Under the pieces are notes generated by a model that saw only the letters and a program-made list of their open reading frames with translations, was not told where the DNA came from and searched no databases. 64,000 nucleotides of DNA, from assembly GCF_001642475.1 (NCBI RefSeq), contig NW_019173947.1, forward strand, positions 124,001 through 188,000. The letters run 5' to 3'. Below, piece after piece: positions 1 through 11,454 of the stretch; position 1 is the stretch's first letter, and each line of letters opens with the position of its first letter. The translations under genes and the position numbers were made by a program. The stretch comes from Fonsecaea monophora. Taxonomy: Eukaryota; Ascomycota; Eurotiomycetes; Chaetothyriales; Herpotrichiellaceae.

Positions 1-3000
1 CATTACGCAGGACGAGCACTGCACATGCAAATCATCCTTGCAGGCAAGCTGCTACTCGAACAGCCAATAGTAGACTGTTAAAATGCCAAGGCATATTTCC
101 ATATTTGGCACTAGCGTGATGTCTTGGGAGGCCCCAGTCCCTCCTTGTGATACGGCGGAGCATTTGTTGGCCTGATTCCGCTCTTCTTTCTCAGGTGCAA
201 CAGCCACTATATAACTCTGAAGGAGAACATGGTAGCACAGCCGATATGTAAAGCTAAGTTTGAGAAGCGTTCTGCTACCCGAGCCCTTGTCTATGTTCTC
301 ATTTGCTACTCGTCGATGCCTCGGCATTGCAATGATCCTGTCGTATCAACACTGATTCAGGTTGGTTTCGACGTCGAGTCGAGAGAAGGTCGTTCTGCTA
401 GTCTCGTCCTCCAGGCTGATCGACGGACCCAGCAGCTCGATCTACCTCACTTGGCACGACGGAATAGCATTGAGTGCCGTGCGTGCTCGCTGACTGCTCA
501 AAGGTACTTTTCTACCGATACTGATTGGCGGTCTCGCCGAAACCCAACGGAAAAGGACCAACATATCAGGCTTCGAGATATAGTGATTAACAGCAAGCCA
601 AGGATGTTCCTCGCCCGGCGCCGCACCCTTGCCCCGACTCTGTGAGAGTGAAGCACGCCACCACTTCCGGCCGATCAATTTCTCCAAACAGATAAACAGG
701 CCAGGACCCAGATAACAAGACGATGAGACCGATAAACCCCCGCCCGGAAGCCCCCAGTGTTTTCGGCCAGGGTGGTGTAAAGGATGAAATTAACCATCTG
801 GATAACGCTTGCAATGTTTCCCATTGTGCGGCGCCGTGGACAATGGATGTCGATTGCTCCGGAACAGCTATCTAGGGAGAGAGAGAGTCCCTAGGGCTGA
901 GACGGCACGCGAGAGACTGTCATAACTCGAGACAAGAGAATTATGTAGGCGAAGACTTTCGGATAGACACGAAGCAGCCAAAGAGTACCACGGTCGAAAG
1001 CGGATAACGGCGAACAGGTTGAACGCCTCAATAAAGACCTGTTCTTCTATGGTTTCTGCTTACCCCGACACGACACGAACTCCCGCGGCCAGGCTGAACC
1101 TGCTCATGCCTGGGATATGGGTCAGTGGACGTGACACCTAGCACCATCACTGAATCGTTACTAAAGCCGTGTCTAGTGGTGACCAGTACGGGGGCTGCTG
1201 GTATCTAGATGGTCGTCAAAGACAGGCTGTCAACCGTATTAGAGAACGTGCCAGATCTGAAATGCGTGTATACAAAACAGGGCGCAACTCAAACCTCAAC
1301 CGAATAATTAAGCCTGTTCATATGTCTCCACACGAATCACGTTCGGCTCCAACCCACCGAAGTCCCATTCGACACGAAAGCTGGGGTGGCTTACTTACCG
1401 TATCATTTCCAAAGCTCTTCACATACGAGCACGTCTTTTTCTCGGGACGTTTGGTGTGTCTCCTCAAGAAATCACCCAACACCTGGTGGGCCTGTTAAAC
1501 CGCAACGTGGGCCCCAAGGCCAGTTGCTATTCGCAGGGAGCATTTCCCATGTCTATGAGGAGACCAGTGACACGACCATCGATACTTGCTCTGTTGTTTG
1601 TTTCTAAGTCACAGGGTCTAGAAGCACCGTGGCGCATCTTATTGTCCAAAGGGACATCGACTGGTCGAACGCGGCATCGTAGGTCAGTGGTTTTATTGGT
1701 ATCCATCTGGCAAAGAAGCGTATGGGCTCTGAATGCTTAACTTCGAAACGAGTGGTGCGGTATTGCTGGTGATATCGCGGACGAGGACCGTTCATTGCAC
1801 CTACCGGGGGAGTTTCGTTCAAGCGAAAAGGTCAGCGTCTACATCCCTTATCCCTTTTACGCATCGCGAAAGGAAGCATCATCGAAGATGGACACCGGCA
1901 GCCTCTGCGGATGATCAACTTCAGATCATGGAGCGTGACGGAAGTCGGTATATTCCGCCGCAAGTGACGACACCTTTGCACTGCCAAACAATGGGACAGC
2001 TTCGCAAGATGCGTGGCCAGCCACTGCGAAATCCCTCGCGCAATACCCGGGTCGAAGATAGAAACATGTCTCTGATCTGCAACTAAAGGGCAGGGTCAAA
2101 TATAGAAGACTCTTCGTCCGCTTCCATGAAAGGGTATAGATGCGGGACAAGGGAGTCGTGGCAGCCATTGTGTCTTTCATCTTGGGCGCTGTGGACTGGC
2201 ACTTTATTGACGGAGGTCCGAAGTTGGGATTCCGTCAATGCATGGTGTTTCTTGTATCGCGTGGAAGAGACCAATCCAGCTATCTCTGACAAGCGAAGTC
2301 TCTGTCTCACGGGAGCCTTGCCGCGCAACATGATACCTCGGTTGGTTGATCCGAATGGAGCCAAAAAGGGGTGTGGGAAAGCTTTCTTCAAAGCTTTGAT
2401 GCGAGCTTGGCAACGATATTATGTTCTATCGGAGGCGCTTCCGCGTATGCCGCCCGCGACCCTGCGTATAGGTGGCATGGAATAATTCGACAGCGTAGGT
2501 GAATCGAGCCATAGAGACTCCACCTCGAAGCGACGGAGTCCGGTCCATGAGTGGTCACATCTCAGTCTGCCTATCATTTCGGTGCTTAACAAGCAGGCGA
2601 CGTCATGAAAAAACCCAGACTGCAGGTACGGTCGTGCTCTCAAAATAGCTCAGCCTGGATGAGGGAGAGAAACGTGGACGTACTTACAGTGGCAGCTGGA
2701 GTACATCCTTGCCATAGTTTTTCGGCATTCAGCCGCAGGAGGGGAGCGGCACAGACCCTGAGGAGCCTTGCTCGCGCAGTCGCATAAAAACAGAGAGGTG
2801 GACATGGAGATCGATCCCGATGTGTGGAAGTGTCTGGGGAAAATCGATGGAATTGGGAACATCACCCGCCACGTTCCAGTTCAGTTTGCCGTCAACCTTG
2901 TGCGATCCACAGTTATGTATGCTGGATCCGGCATTTGAGCACTGGAGCAAAGCCATGACTGCCACGTATGCCATTAACAGAGGGCTTCGGGTATTGTTTG

Positions 3001-4251
3001 ATATTTTGTCCCTCCATTGTCACCGAACCAGGAAACGATTCTCCCCTGACACTATGTCCTCGGATCAACATCGCTGCTGCCACAAAGACACGACGACATG
3101 GCAGTCCAAGTCGAAAATTGAGAGCCTATGCCCAACCTCAAGCCACAAGGGGTTTTCGGCTCGTGCCTGCGAGTGGGGTGATCAATGGACCAATCTGACA
3201 ATGTACTATATATACATACAGACAGGAAAGGGCGGCAGAATGACAGCCAGATTTGCTTGGCACTGTGAATGATTCTGCGGCTCGCTGCACTCTGTAAGCA
3301 CGGAATGGCAGTGGACAGGTAGGAGTGACCACTCGCAGAATGGCCGTGGCCAAGTTGCAGAGGGCGATAGAGCTCATCAAGAAGGAGAAGAAGCGCTGGC
3401 TGAGACGAAGGGAGCGGGAAGGAGTTTGAGGAGACGTCGGAGAATTTTTTCTATGGTCGGGCGGAAATTCACCGAGGCTCCGACATGCCGATGGTGCTGA
3501 ACTGCCTTTGACTGCCTGCGCTGGCCTGCGCTGGACTGCGTTTCGATTTGTCTTGCGCTTGTTGATCACGAACCTCGTCTCTACCAATCCATCTCTCCAT
3601 CGCTGCATCCGTATCCGTCCACCCTTCCATCTACCCCATCAGACGTCAAGCCTTGGCCTTAGTCAAACTCTTTGCCTCTTGGAGTGCGTGAATGCGCCCT
3701 TATCAGATCACAACCTGTATCATCACCCTTTGCCACTCGAATTCGTCCGTGCAGCCACCAGGCAGTAGCCCACACTCCGCTTCATAAGGCGTAAACCACT
3801 CATGTTCTTACATCCTAGTCGACGCGTTCCCTCGGACTCGCCCAATCATGCGGCTCCATCTCGCCTTATTCCCGTTGCGGTAGCTGAGGAAGCCCCTTCT
3901 GAAGCGACTTCGAACTCCTCACCTTAACAGACTTGCTTCCAATCCTCGCAAATCGAAAGTTATTGCGACGCGTCATGCTCTGGCCGCTCTGCTTCGTCCT
4001 GGCCCTATCATATTTCCTCCGACGTACCTTTGTCGGAGTCTTGGGAGGTAGGAAACACCGATAGAATTCAAACGGGAAAGTATAAAGGGTACCTGGGAGA
4101 AGCATTTCACCTAACTGTGATTTCCAAGACCAAATCTCGTGGCACGCTCTGTTAACCACTTGCTTCTTTCATTGTGTTGTTTTCAAAAACAGATTCCCCC
4201 AAGAAATTTCCTTCCACTAAAGAGGATCTCACACGACTACAGACACTCGAC
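1..4251. other. Gene-free stretch, no supportable feature
   Basis: Only short overlapping open frames (the longest 156 codons) occur here, on both strands, with no recognisable domain, no convincing splice structure and no run of coding-like protein. I saw no inverted terminal repeats or transposase-like frame. A pyrimidine-rich tract and a tttcaaaaacag sequence just before 4193 could be the acceptor of a 5'-UTR intron of the next gene. A degenerate gene or non-coding RNA cannot be excluded by eye. Confidence 0.5.
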
Positions 4252-5046
4252 ATGGCTATGCACATGCCAACACTGTTGGCCCCCAACCTCTTCTATGTGG
4301 CCTCGTCCATCCTGATTGGCTCCACTATTGTTACATATCTCTTGAAATTCATCAAGCTCGACCTCAAACCCTTTCTTTCAACAAAGCCTGGCAAGGCCCT
4401 CGAAGTCAGCCTCCAAACCGCCTTTGAACGCTTCTTAAATGTACTATCCGTCTCAGACCCCCTCAGTCCTCCAACAAGCCCAACCACCATGTCTTCACGA
4501 GGCTACTTGGAGAGCATTCCCTACCGCCGTGGGTCTCGTCCCGAGGTCGAGGGCATTAGTAGCCCCATCCAAAAGACGCAACTTCCTCCGTGGGAAGAAA
4601 AGGACGTAGAAGACAGTCTGCGCAACCTCATCATCGATATTCCATCCCGCTACCCCCAGTCCACCTACCTAGGCCGCTCTACCTTTGAGCCCGAGTCCCC
4701 AATCTCTCTATATGCCCGCCACCGCGTCTTCGACGAGACCAAGTATTACGGAGAGATCCTCAGTGCCAATACTGAAGACGGGTTCATCCACTCGACACTC
4801 CACCCCAGTGATGTCAAGATTGTTATTGAGAAGGGCTGGGGTCAGAGACATCCTCTTTCCGGCCGCGTTGGATCTCGATTCATGCGCCTCTTCAGCGCAA
4901 ATCAGCCAAGCCATGTAGAGGGTTCTCAGGTTCTGCTCTACGCACCCAGGGATCAAGATGACTTGGAGGTTATTCAGAATATCATCAACGCGGCAGTCTG
5001 GTGGGTTGGAGGTATCGACAACAGAGTCGACGCCGAGAACTTCTGA
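4252..5046 (+). CDS. Luciferase-domain (DUF5519-like) protein with N-terminal membrane segment
   Basis: A 264-residue intronless protein. I chose the first ATG of ATGGCTATG, because the longer open frame upstream begins at a non-ATG codon next to a likely splice acceptor. Residues about 5-30 form one hydrophobic segment, so the protein is probably membrane-anchored. The middle is Pro/Ser-rich and likely disordered. The C-terminal half carries the block I associate with the fungal luciferase-like domain: a GFIHSTLHPSDV stretch, GWGQRHPLSG near residues 194-203, then a YAPRD segment followed by a helix ending AAVWWVGG. In this family the name does not imply light emission; the reaction is not known to me. 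The domain name is from recall of the family, not a search. Confidence 0.75.
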   Translation: MAMHMPTLLAPNLFYVASSILIGSTIVTYLLKFIKLDLKPFLSTKPGKALEVSLQTAFERFLNVLSVSDPLSPPTSPTTMSSRGYLESIPYRRGSRPEVEGISSPIQKTQLPPWEEKDVEDSLRNLIIDIPSRYPQSTYLGRSTFEPESPISLYARHRVFDETKYYGEILSANTEDGFIHSTLHPSDVKIVIEKGWGQRHPLSGRVGSRFMRLFSANQPSHVEGSQVLLYAPRDQDDLEVIQNIINAAVWWVGGIDNRVDAENF

Positions 5047-5612
5047 GCCATATACGACATTCCTGCTCGTGGGATTGCTATGACATATAATTTACGACGG
5101 AGTGGACAGGCGCTTGAATTCATGGTACACCAGGACAATCTTTATTCCATGGCGACGAAGGCGTCGGGCCGGGGAATGGAAGTGAACGAAACCGAACTGG
5201 TACTGAAGCCCTTTCCTCGTCCAAGAATTTCGAGGCCAAAGGAACTTTTGCAGCTCGACACGCACGCACCCATCTGTCCAGCTGTATATGAGCGACGACA
5301 ACAAACCACAGATCCAAAATAGAGACAAATCTTAGAGAAATCTTACAATTGCCCCTTGCGATGCATTGAGTGGCTCACGATGAAAGAAGAGAACCTTTTC
5401 TAGCACTGTCTCCATACGTGTATGTACATGTGTACCGTTGATGCCTTGCTGCATCGAGTCGAGTACCGTAAGCACTATATTGTACTGTACTGTACCGAGC
5501 ACCATGCTGTACATCTCCCTGTGCGTGCAAAACAGTCCAGAATAGTCTGTCTATAGACATGTAATGTGAAGCCGCGAGCCACGGGTCAAAGGACATAGGT
5601 AGGTACAATACC

Positions 5613-5683
5613 TACGAGGTACGAGGTACGAGGTACATTATATATTATAATTATTATACACACCCGTAAGTACCTAGGTACCT
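5613..5683. repeat. ACGAGGT tandem copies and TACCTAGGTA palindrome
   Basis: Three head-to-tail copies of ACGAGGT lie at 5614-5634, followed by an AT-rich stretch and then TACCTAGGTACCT at 5671-5683, which contains a perfect 10-bp palindrome. The same short words recur in other intergenic regions of this window (see findings). Confidence 0.8.
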
Positions 5684-5720
5684 GAGGACCCGAATGGAAT
5701 AGGACCCGCCGTACGAGGTG

Positions 5721-5770
5721 CATGTACATGTACATGTACGTGTACGTGTACGTGTAATACGTGTAATCCC
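5721..5770. repeat. CATGTA / CGTGTA hexamer tract
   Basis: Three CATGTA units pass into about three CGTGTA units and a few degenerate ones. This is a tandem hexamer array that mutated at one position. Confidence 0.8.
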
Positions 5771-6089
5771 TCGCGTCCCAGATTTAGAAGAGTGCCTGCC
5801 TGACTAACTCACCCTACCTGCCTGCTTGCCTACTTGCCCTACCTGGGTAGGTGCTTAGGTATTTGCAGTAGGTGTCTACCGTGTACACATATATGCATAC
5901 ACATACTTGTACTTGTACCTGCATGCCAGGCCGCGAGGCCACGAGGACACGAGGAAGCGAGGCTGCAAAAAGGAAGAAAAGAAGGAAGAACGCTCTGCCC
6001 CCTCCTTTTCCCCTGTTTTGTTTTCTAAAATATCCCTTTTGCCTCACTTTCATCTTTTGTCGTTTATCGTCTACCTTTTACCCTGTTGG

Positions 6090-6126
<37 letters not shown>

Positions 6127-6127
6127 T
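6090..6127. repeat. Compound microsatellite (CT)n(CA)n
   Basis: About 12 CT units run directly into about 6 CA units. It sits in a pyrimidine-rich stretch with no gene. Confidence 0.9.
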
Positions 6128-6353
6128 AAACACTTCCCTTGCTTACTTACTTTTTTTATTTATTCACTTGCTTATATGTAATTTCCCTCTTTCCTTCCCT
6201 TTCCCCCTCCCTCCCTTCTTCGTCTCAGGCTCACCCCCGAACGCGACAGGGGACGCTCCTCACCTACATCCTGTCCGGGCCGTCTGACTCGACAGGGATA
6301 GGTTGCGCTCGGCGATGAAAAAGTAGCGAGGCCGTTGGGATCTTTTTTGGGAA

Positions 6354-6378
6354 GATGGGATGGGATGGGATGGGATGA
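6354..6378. repeat. GGGAT pentamer repeat
   Basis: Four to five GGGAT units in tandem, about 420 bp beyond the stop codon of the minus-strand esterase. Confidence 0.8.
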
Positions 6379-6799
6379 TTTCTTTGTTGTCCGTACGGCA
6401 AGAGAATGAAGAGGGAGGGACATATGGACAAGTAAACAAGTGCCTTGTAAGTACGGTATACCTGGTAAATATGTAAATAGTCCGTTCTGCCAGGGTCCAG
6501 ACCAGCACGGCCTGTGTGCTATATGGAGCTGTCAGGTTCATCCTGGAGTCGAGTTGCTGTCATGTCGCTGCAATCTGCCATGTCATTCCGTATGCTTCCA
6601 CTGGTACCGATCGGTGAGTTGTACCAACCTCGCTGCAGTGTCTGTAGATCGCCATATCAAATACGCACAGCACATAAAGTCCGTGACCAACCCATTTCGC
6701 AAAAGAGCATCCGTCCCGTCCTGTCCCGTCACATGCCTGACCCTGTCACCGTTTCACATTGTTCCCATGTGCTAGCAGAGACTGGATCTCGCCGCTCGC

Positions 6800-8248
6800 T
6801 CAGTAGTACGTGGCATATTTGGAGGTGCCGTTCAGGACCTGGACGAAATTCTGCGCGATAATCCGGTCGGTTTGCTCGCTTGAGTTTAAAAAGTGCACGA
6901 GTTAGTCTTCCTCTACCAAAAGGGGACATCAAGCTTGGTAGTTAACTCCTCTCGAATTGCTCGCGCTCACATTCACATTCACATTCACAATGCCAGCCAC
7001 TTACAACATGTTCCTCGAAAGAGCGGGGGAAAGTGAGAGGACGATCAGAGATATGAGATGGAAAATTGGAGATGGATAGATAAGGGAGAATGGCTCACCT
7101 GGGATGCAGCTCGTCAAACCACAGATATCCGTCCGGATTCGTGCCATTCTGCCTTTGCACACACGTCTTCTGGTCCACGGTACAGTGGTTCTCGTAGCCC
7201 CAGACGCTCTCGCTGCCCTTGGCCACACCGGTCCCGTTCAGATACTGGGTCGGGGAGTTGTAGATGTCCGTGATGAGCGCGTGGGTGTCGAAGAGGGCGA
7301 AATGGGCACCCGGGTAGCGCTTCGCCACCAGGAGCTCGTAGGGGGTCTGGTACTTGAAGACGTTGTTGACCGTCGTGGTGAACTGCCGCATCGTGTACGC
7401 GATCTCGGTGTGGTTGGCCGGCTTGTTCGCCCAGTACTGGTTGGCGCCGACGCCGTGGAGCGTGTCGTTGGCGTACAAGGGCGCCAGGTCGAGGGGCGCC
7501 GTGTTCATGAGCACAAAGTGCCGGGCGCCGCTGGCGTAGAGCTTGTCGAACACGCTGTAGATGCACGATGTGTAGTCCGAGAGCACCTTGCCGGGGACTT
7601 GCGAGTCGGTGAGGAACGCCCACACGCCGAGGTCGTTGGTGCCGATCCACAGCGCGTAAACGGCGTCCTGAGCTGTCAAGTTGGGCGAAAAGAGCTGCAC
7701 GGCGGGCGTGGAGTTGACTCGCGTCGCTGGGATGTCGGCGATGAAGGCCGGGATCTCGTACTCCAAGACCGAAGGGAAAGGCGCATTGATTGCAGGGAGC
7801 CACCTAAATAGGAGTATCTGGTCAACGTACCGCCTGACAACGCACACCACTCTTTCAGTCCAAACACGAACCTTGGCGTGATGTCGTTGGAGCACACGGC
7901 GCCCGAGACGGCGTAGTCATAGAGCGTCATATGAGGAGTCCACTGGCCCTGCACTGTCGCTCCAGTGTACTGGACGACGTATCTGGGCCAAGTTCTGCCG
8001 CCGCTGGGGGCGCTAAATGTCTCTGGGAGCAAAGTGCCGACAGGCGGGGCAGAGCCATTGTGATTGATGAACCATCCCAGGCGAGATTCATCTGTATAAC
8101 TGTCGCCAAAGGTGATGAGAGAGTTGAAGTTTTGAAGCGACCATGGTTTGTTGCTGCTCTGGCGGGGAACAGCTATGCTGGTGGTCGACGTGACCAGCAG
8201 AGACACTCCAAGGGCGAGAAACCCTGCAGGAGAGTAGAAGAGCTTCAT
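6800..8248 (-). CDS. Secreted GDSL/CE16-type acetylesterase
   Basis: Three exons (8248-7872, 7803-7099, 6878-6800) give 386 residues. Introns of 68 and 220 nt have GT-AG ends and restore the frame exactly. The start chosen is the ATG opening MKLFYSPAG, which gives a clear signal peptide; an ATG six codons upstream is possible. Catalytic blocks of the GDSL hydrolase fold are visible: FGDSYTDE with the nucleophile Ser near the N-terminus, GTNDLG, and DELHP at the end of exon 2 with the Asp/His pair. The last exon encodes SEQTDRIIAQNF, ending KYATYY. This matches fungal carbohydrate esterase family 16, secreted enzymes that remove acetyl groups from xylo-oligosaccharides. Substrate is inferred from family only. 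The second intron is long because of a CATTCA repeat. Confidence 0.88.
6965..6990. repeat. CATTCA hexamer repeat inside esterase intron 2
   Basis: Four units of CACATT/CATTCA lie within the 220-nt intron at 6879-7098. Confidence 0.85.
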
Positions 8249-9142
8249 TCTGGAAGTACACTCCACCTTGGATCAGTAGTGAATTTCCCCTTGACACATT
8301 TGGCAGGGTAGAAATCGCTGCCGGAGAAGGGCTTTTTATACCCATCTTATCCCCCTCTTTTAAAGAACTGCATCTAGCTCACTCTGGCTTCGACCTGGGT
8401 CAACGTCACGGAAAAATTTCACAAAATGCTCCATTTCCAACGCGGAGGATTGTCGGTAGGACAGGTGATCCGGGAACACAGAAAGGTGCATCGTCGTCCA
8501 ATGACGATAGATGGTGGACACAAACACCAGGGTGGCGGCGGCGCGGTTAAAGGGTAGTGAGGAGGTTTGGAGGAGATGGGAAAGCTTGATTCCACGCGTC
8601 ATTGACGTTGGAGCCTCGACAGCATTGGATGCTGATGTTGACGCCTTGCTGGACGGGGTGAGTCGAGGTGGTCGAGTTGTGCCGGAAATCAGCCTGAAAG
8701 GATGTTCGCCTCATCCCCCGCAGTTGTTGTGGGCAAGTGGAGGTGCGGAGGATTCCAAAACAGGGTCGGACTCGTGATCCTCCTCTGGTCGTTCCCACCA
8801 AATACAGATCAACGGTAAAAGGAGATTCAATCTCTTGAACTTTGGTGGAAGAGATGGACTTGAATCTAAACCAACAAGGCGCAGGCTTGGAGGGAAACGA
8901 GGCTGTCAGCCTTGCGGTGTCTTGGCATTCCCACCCCTATCGAGCCCCCTAACCTTGAAATCATGAGTAACGAGACAAACAGAGAAGCGCCCGAGGGTCA
9001 GGGAGCGGTATTTATTGTCTGTCGAAAAACTGATCCAGAGCAAAAAAGTGATGCTCACTGCAGGGAATCCGAGCCTGGTCAATAACCGCCACTCCATATC
9101 GCCTTTACTTATCTGGTAAATGAGAATCCGCCCCTTGATGCT
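8249..9142. other. Intergenic region, nothing recognised
   Basis: This is the promoter side of the esterase and the 3' side of the Myb-like gene. Short open frames on both strands lack recognisable content. Confidence 0.6.
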
Positions 9143-10056
9143 TCACTTCTCCTCAGCCAACTTCCGGGCTTGGGCAGCCGTGATACGCTCTCCCGTCCTG
9201 TCATAGTGCTTCGAGGCCAGAATCTGCCATTTTTTCTTGTCGTAGTTGTCGGCCCATGCTTTCAGACTGTGCGGTGACGAGCCAGGTTTCTTCGCTTTCT
9301 CGTCCGCCTTTGTCTCATCATCCTGGCTGCAATTAGTGCCGGGGGTCGGGAAACAGTATTTGTTTGCCTGAGCATACCTTCTTGTCAGACTCGGTGCAGT
9401 CTTGTTTCTGCTCCTCTGCCTTCTTTTCCTCTTCTTCCTTCTTGGCTTTGGCAGCCTCCCTTTCCGCTCTCCTCCTCAAGCCTTCCTCGCGGTTCCGCTT
9501 GGCTTTCTCCTCTTTGTCTGGAGCCTTTTCCTTCTTGCCTTCGCTCGAGGTATTCTTGTCGTCCGCTTCGGGTCGGTGGCTGATATGTTTCCAGCGTGCC
9601 TTGAGCTCACCCACGTTCTTGAAGTTGGTGGTCACGGCGAGGATCTCCTTCCACTGCGCTTGCGGATTCTCGCCTTTCATGCGTAGCAAGATCCGGTCGT
9701 CCTCGGTAAGATCAGAGTCATCCTTCTTGTCTTTTGATGATGTGTCAACATTGCCGCTTTTGCCGTTGTTGTCCGTGTCTTTGGCATCTTTCTCTCCTTC
9801 ACACTTGCTGTCCTCCTTTCCCCTGTCCTTGACGTGAGCCTTGCCGCAGCATGAACACTAAACCAATAATCAGTATCTCCTGCTCGATGTAGAGCCCATT
9901 CAAGATGTAGAATGTGAGGTCCTTTGTAGCTGGGACCTTTACCGTTTTTGGTTTTCTCGGCTTCGGATCGGGGACGCCCTTCATGGCGTCCCAGATGGAC
10001 ATTTTGATTGGCACTTGCCTGCCATCAGGCTTGGTGTACCACACTGTGAAAGACAT
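9143..10056 (-). CDS. Myb/SANT-like domain protein, charged
   Basis: Three exons (10056-9943, 9857-9378, 9322-9143) encode 257 residues; the introns are 85 and 55 nt and both phase 0. The first exon is a short basic leader ending RKPKT. Exon 2 opens with CSCCGKAH, a small Cys cluster, and then has a tryptophan-containing helix block, LTEDDRILLRMKG to ELKARWKHI, resembling a Myb/SANT repeat (about residues 85-125). A long Lys/Glu coiled-coil-like stretch follows (about 130-195). The C-terminus repeats the pattern with W-x(n)-YDKKKWQILASKHYDRTG. Such proteins are common and uncharacterised in filamentous ascomycetes; DNA or chromatin binding is an inference. The first splice donor is the least certain point. 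Confidence 0.72.
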
Positions 10057-10441
10057 TGTGACAACTAACGAGACACTTCCCGAGTCGAAACGTGAGTGTG
10101 GAGTAGCCTAGATGTGCGATAGGTGACAGAACTGAAAAGATAACAGAGGCGTTGAATGAGGAAAACACGGGGTCGTGTAATGCAAAAGTTTACTTGCAGC
10201 CTCAGAATATTGTCACATGTGTCTGGCAGATCCATCCGAGTGAAGATGGTGTCACTTTGCTGGTTGTGTTATGCGGGAGGCATGTGGTGATCAGCCAGCA
10301 CACATAGCCAGTAGGAAGTGCCAGACGACCGCCAAGCTACGTTGGCCTTCATGTCATCGGTTGGATGACAGTTGGAAAAGTAAGAATCTCTTACCCATTG
10401 GGGGGATGAGGAAAGGGTGAGGCACAGCTCGGAACTTTTCG
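10057..10441. other. Short intergenic gap
   Basis: Nothing recognised between the Myb-like gene start and the 3' end of the ankyrin pseudogene. Confidence 0.6.
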
Positions 10442-11454
10442 TCAAGATCCGGCGAAGTCGGCCACGTCCTGACGCCTGTAGAGTTCGGCGCATTCAAGGG
10501 CTGTCTTCCCGCAAGAATTCAGGATATCTAAATCGGCGCCTTTTTCCAATAGATATCGGACGACGTCCAGATACCCTTGCCTAGCTGCGGTATGAAGGGG
10601 GCTGCCGAGGCCGAATGGATACTGTAGTTAGTTGAAGGTACGTCGTTCTGATACATAACCTCGTTGATAGGCGCGCCCTTGTCGACGAGATAAGCCACGA
10701 CCTCGACACTATCTGGTAGTTCACGCCCAGCGGCATGGTGAATTAATTGTCCTTTATGGATCGAGCCACCATGGGCGAAGAGGGTCTCGATAATATCGAA
10801 TGACGCAGACTGGACGGCATAAGACAGTGCGGTTATGTCCGACACATATTCAGCATTGGGATCTGCGCCCTGAGAGAGAAACCAAGTAAACTAAGTCTAC
10901 ATTCTCAAAGGTCAAACTGGCCGTTTTTAGAAGTATGACTTGATCTCAAATGTCGGCGGAGTTGACCATTTCAACTGTTCGTTGATATCCCATCCATGCC
11001 TGAGGAATAATTCGAGCAGAGCCTGGTTATTATTATCTGCGGCAATTTTAGCAAGGAATCACTTGGGTAAGAGCCTTGGTTTAGAAGATATTTGGTAGAA
11101 GCCCTTTGACGATTCCGAACTGCATTGAACACAATACTCGCTAAGTGTGAAATCCAGTAGTCACCGAAAGGGGTACCGCGTAACTGATCGAATATGCGCT
11201 GCACTGTAGATCGATCTCCTTCTCTCGCCGCCTGTTCCATATCATTGAGGAGATTACGATCGGGAGGTGATGGGATGGATAGGCTTCACCACCTCCTTCT
11301 CTCCTAGACCAGCGGTGAAGTCAAAGACGTCCTCGAGTTTGTAGGGTAGAGACTTTTCCCAATCCTCGATCTCTTTCGGATTTGGAGCATACACCAGTAC
11401 CGGATTCTGGACCCGGTCCCAGTTAGCCAGGAGTTCGTTGAAGCGCCGATCCAT
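10442..11454 (-). pseudogene. Frameshifted ankyrin-repeat protein gene
   Basis: Reading the minus strand from ATG 11454 gives MDRRFNELLANWD and then recognisable ankyrin content to the TGA at 10442-10444, but only by changing frame several times. Ankyrin signatures include KIAADNNNQALLELFLRHG, WFLSQGADPNAEY, HHAAGRELPDSVEVVAYL and FGLGSPLHTAARQGYLDVV. Frame breaks are near 11275; at 11046-11049, where an A4 run replaces the five needed; near 10925-10945 with a stop; near 10885; and near 10615. Three of these look like single-base losses or gains. No set of normal introns removes them. Fungal ankyrin proteins of this type usually have unknown partners. The alternative of heavy sequencing error is unlikely given the intact neighbours. 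Confidence 0.75.

Larger units (their letters stand above)
5047..6799. other. Intergenic region rich in simple repeats
   Basis: This separates the luciferase-domain gene from the esterase, which points toward it. No coding frame is convincing. It contains ACGAGGT tandem copies, a palindromic TACCTAGGTA, alternating CATGTA/CGTGTA hexamers, a CT/CA microsatellite and GGGAT repeats, annotated separately. Many CTACCT/GCCTACTTGCC variants lie at 5812-5870. Confidence 0.7.

Noticed and set aside
7104..7811. 235-codon plus-strand frame and a 229-codon minus frame (7114-7803)
   Set aside because: Both overlap the CE16 esterase in other frames; they follow from the high-GC codons of the real exon and have no domain.
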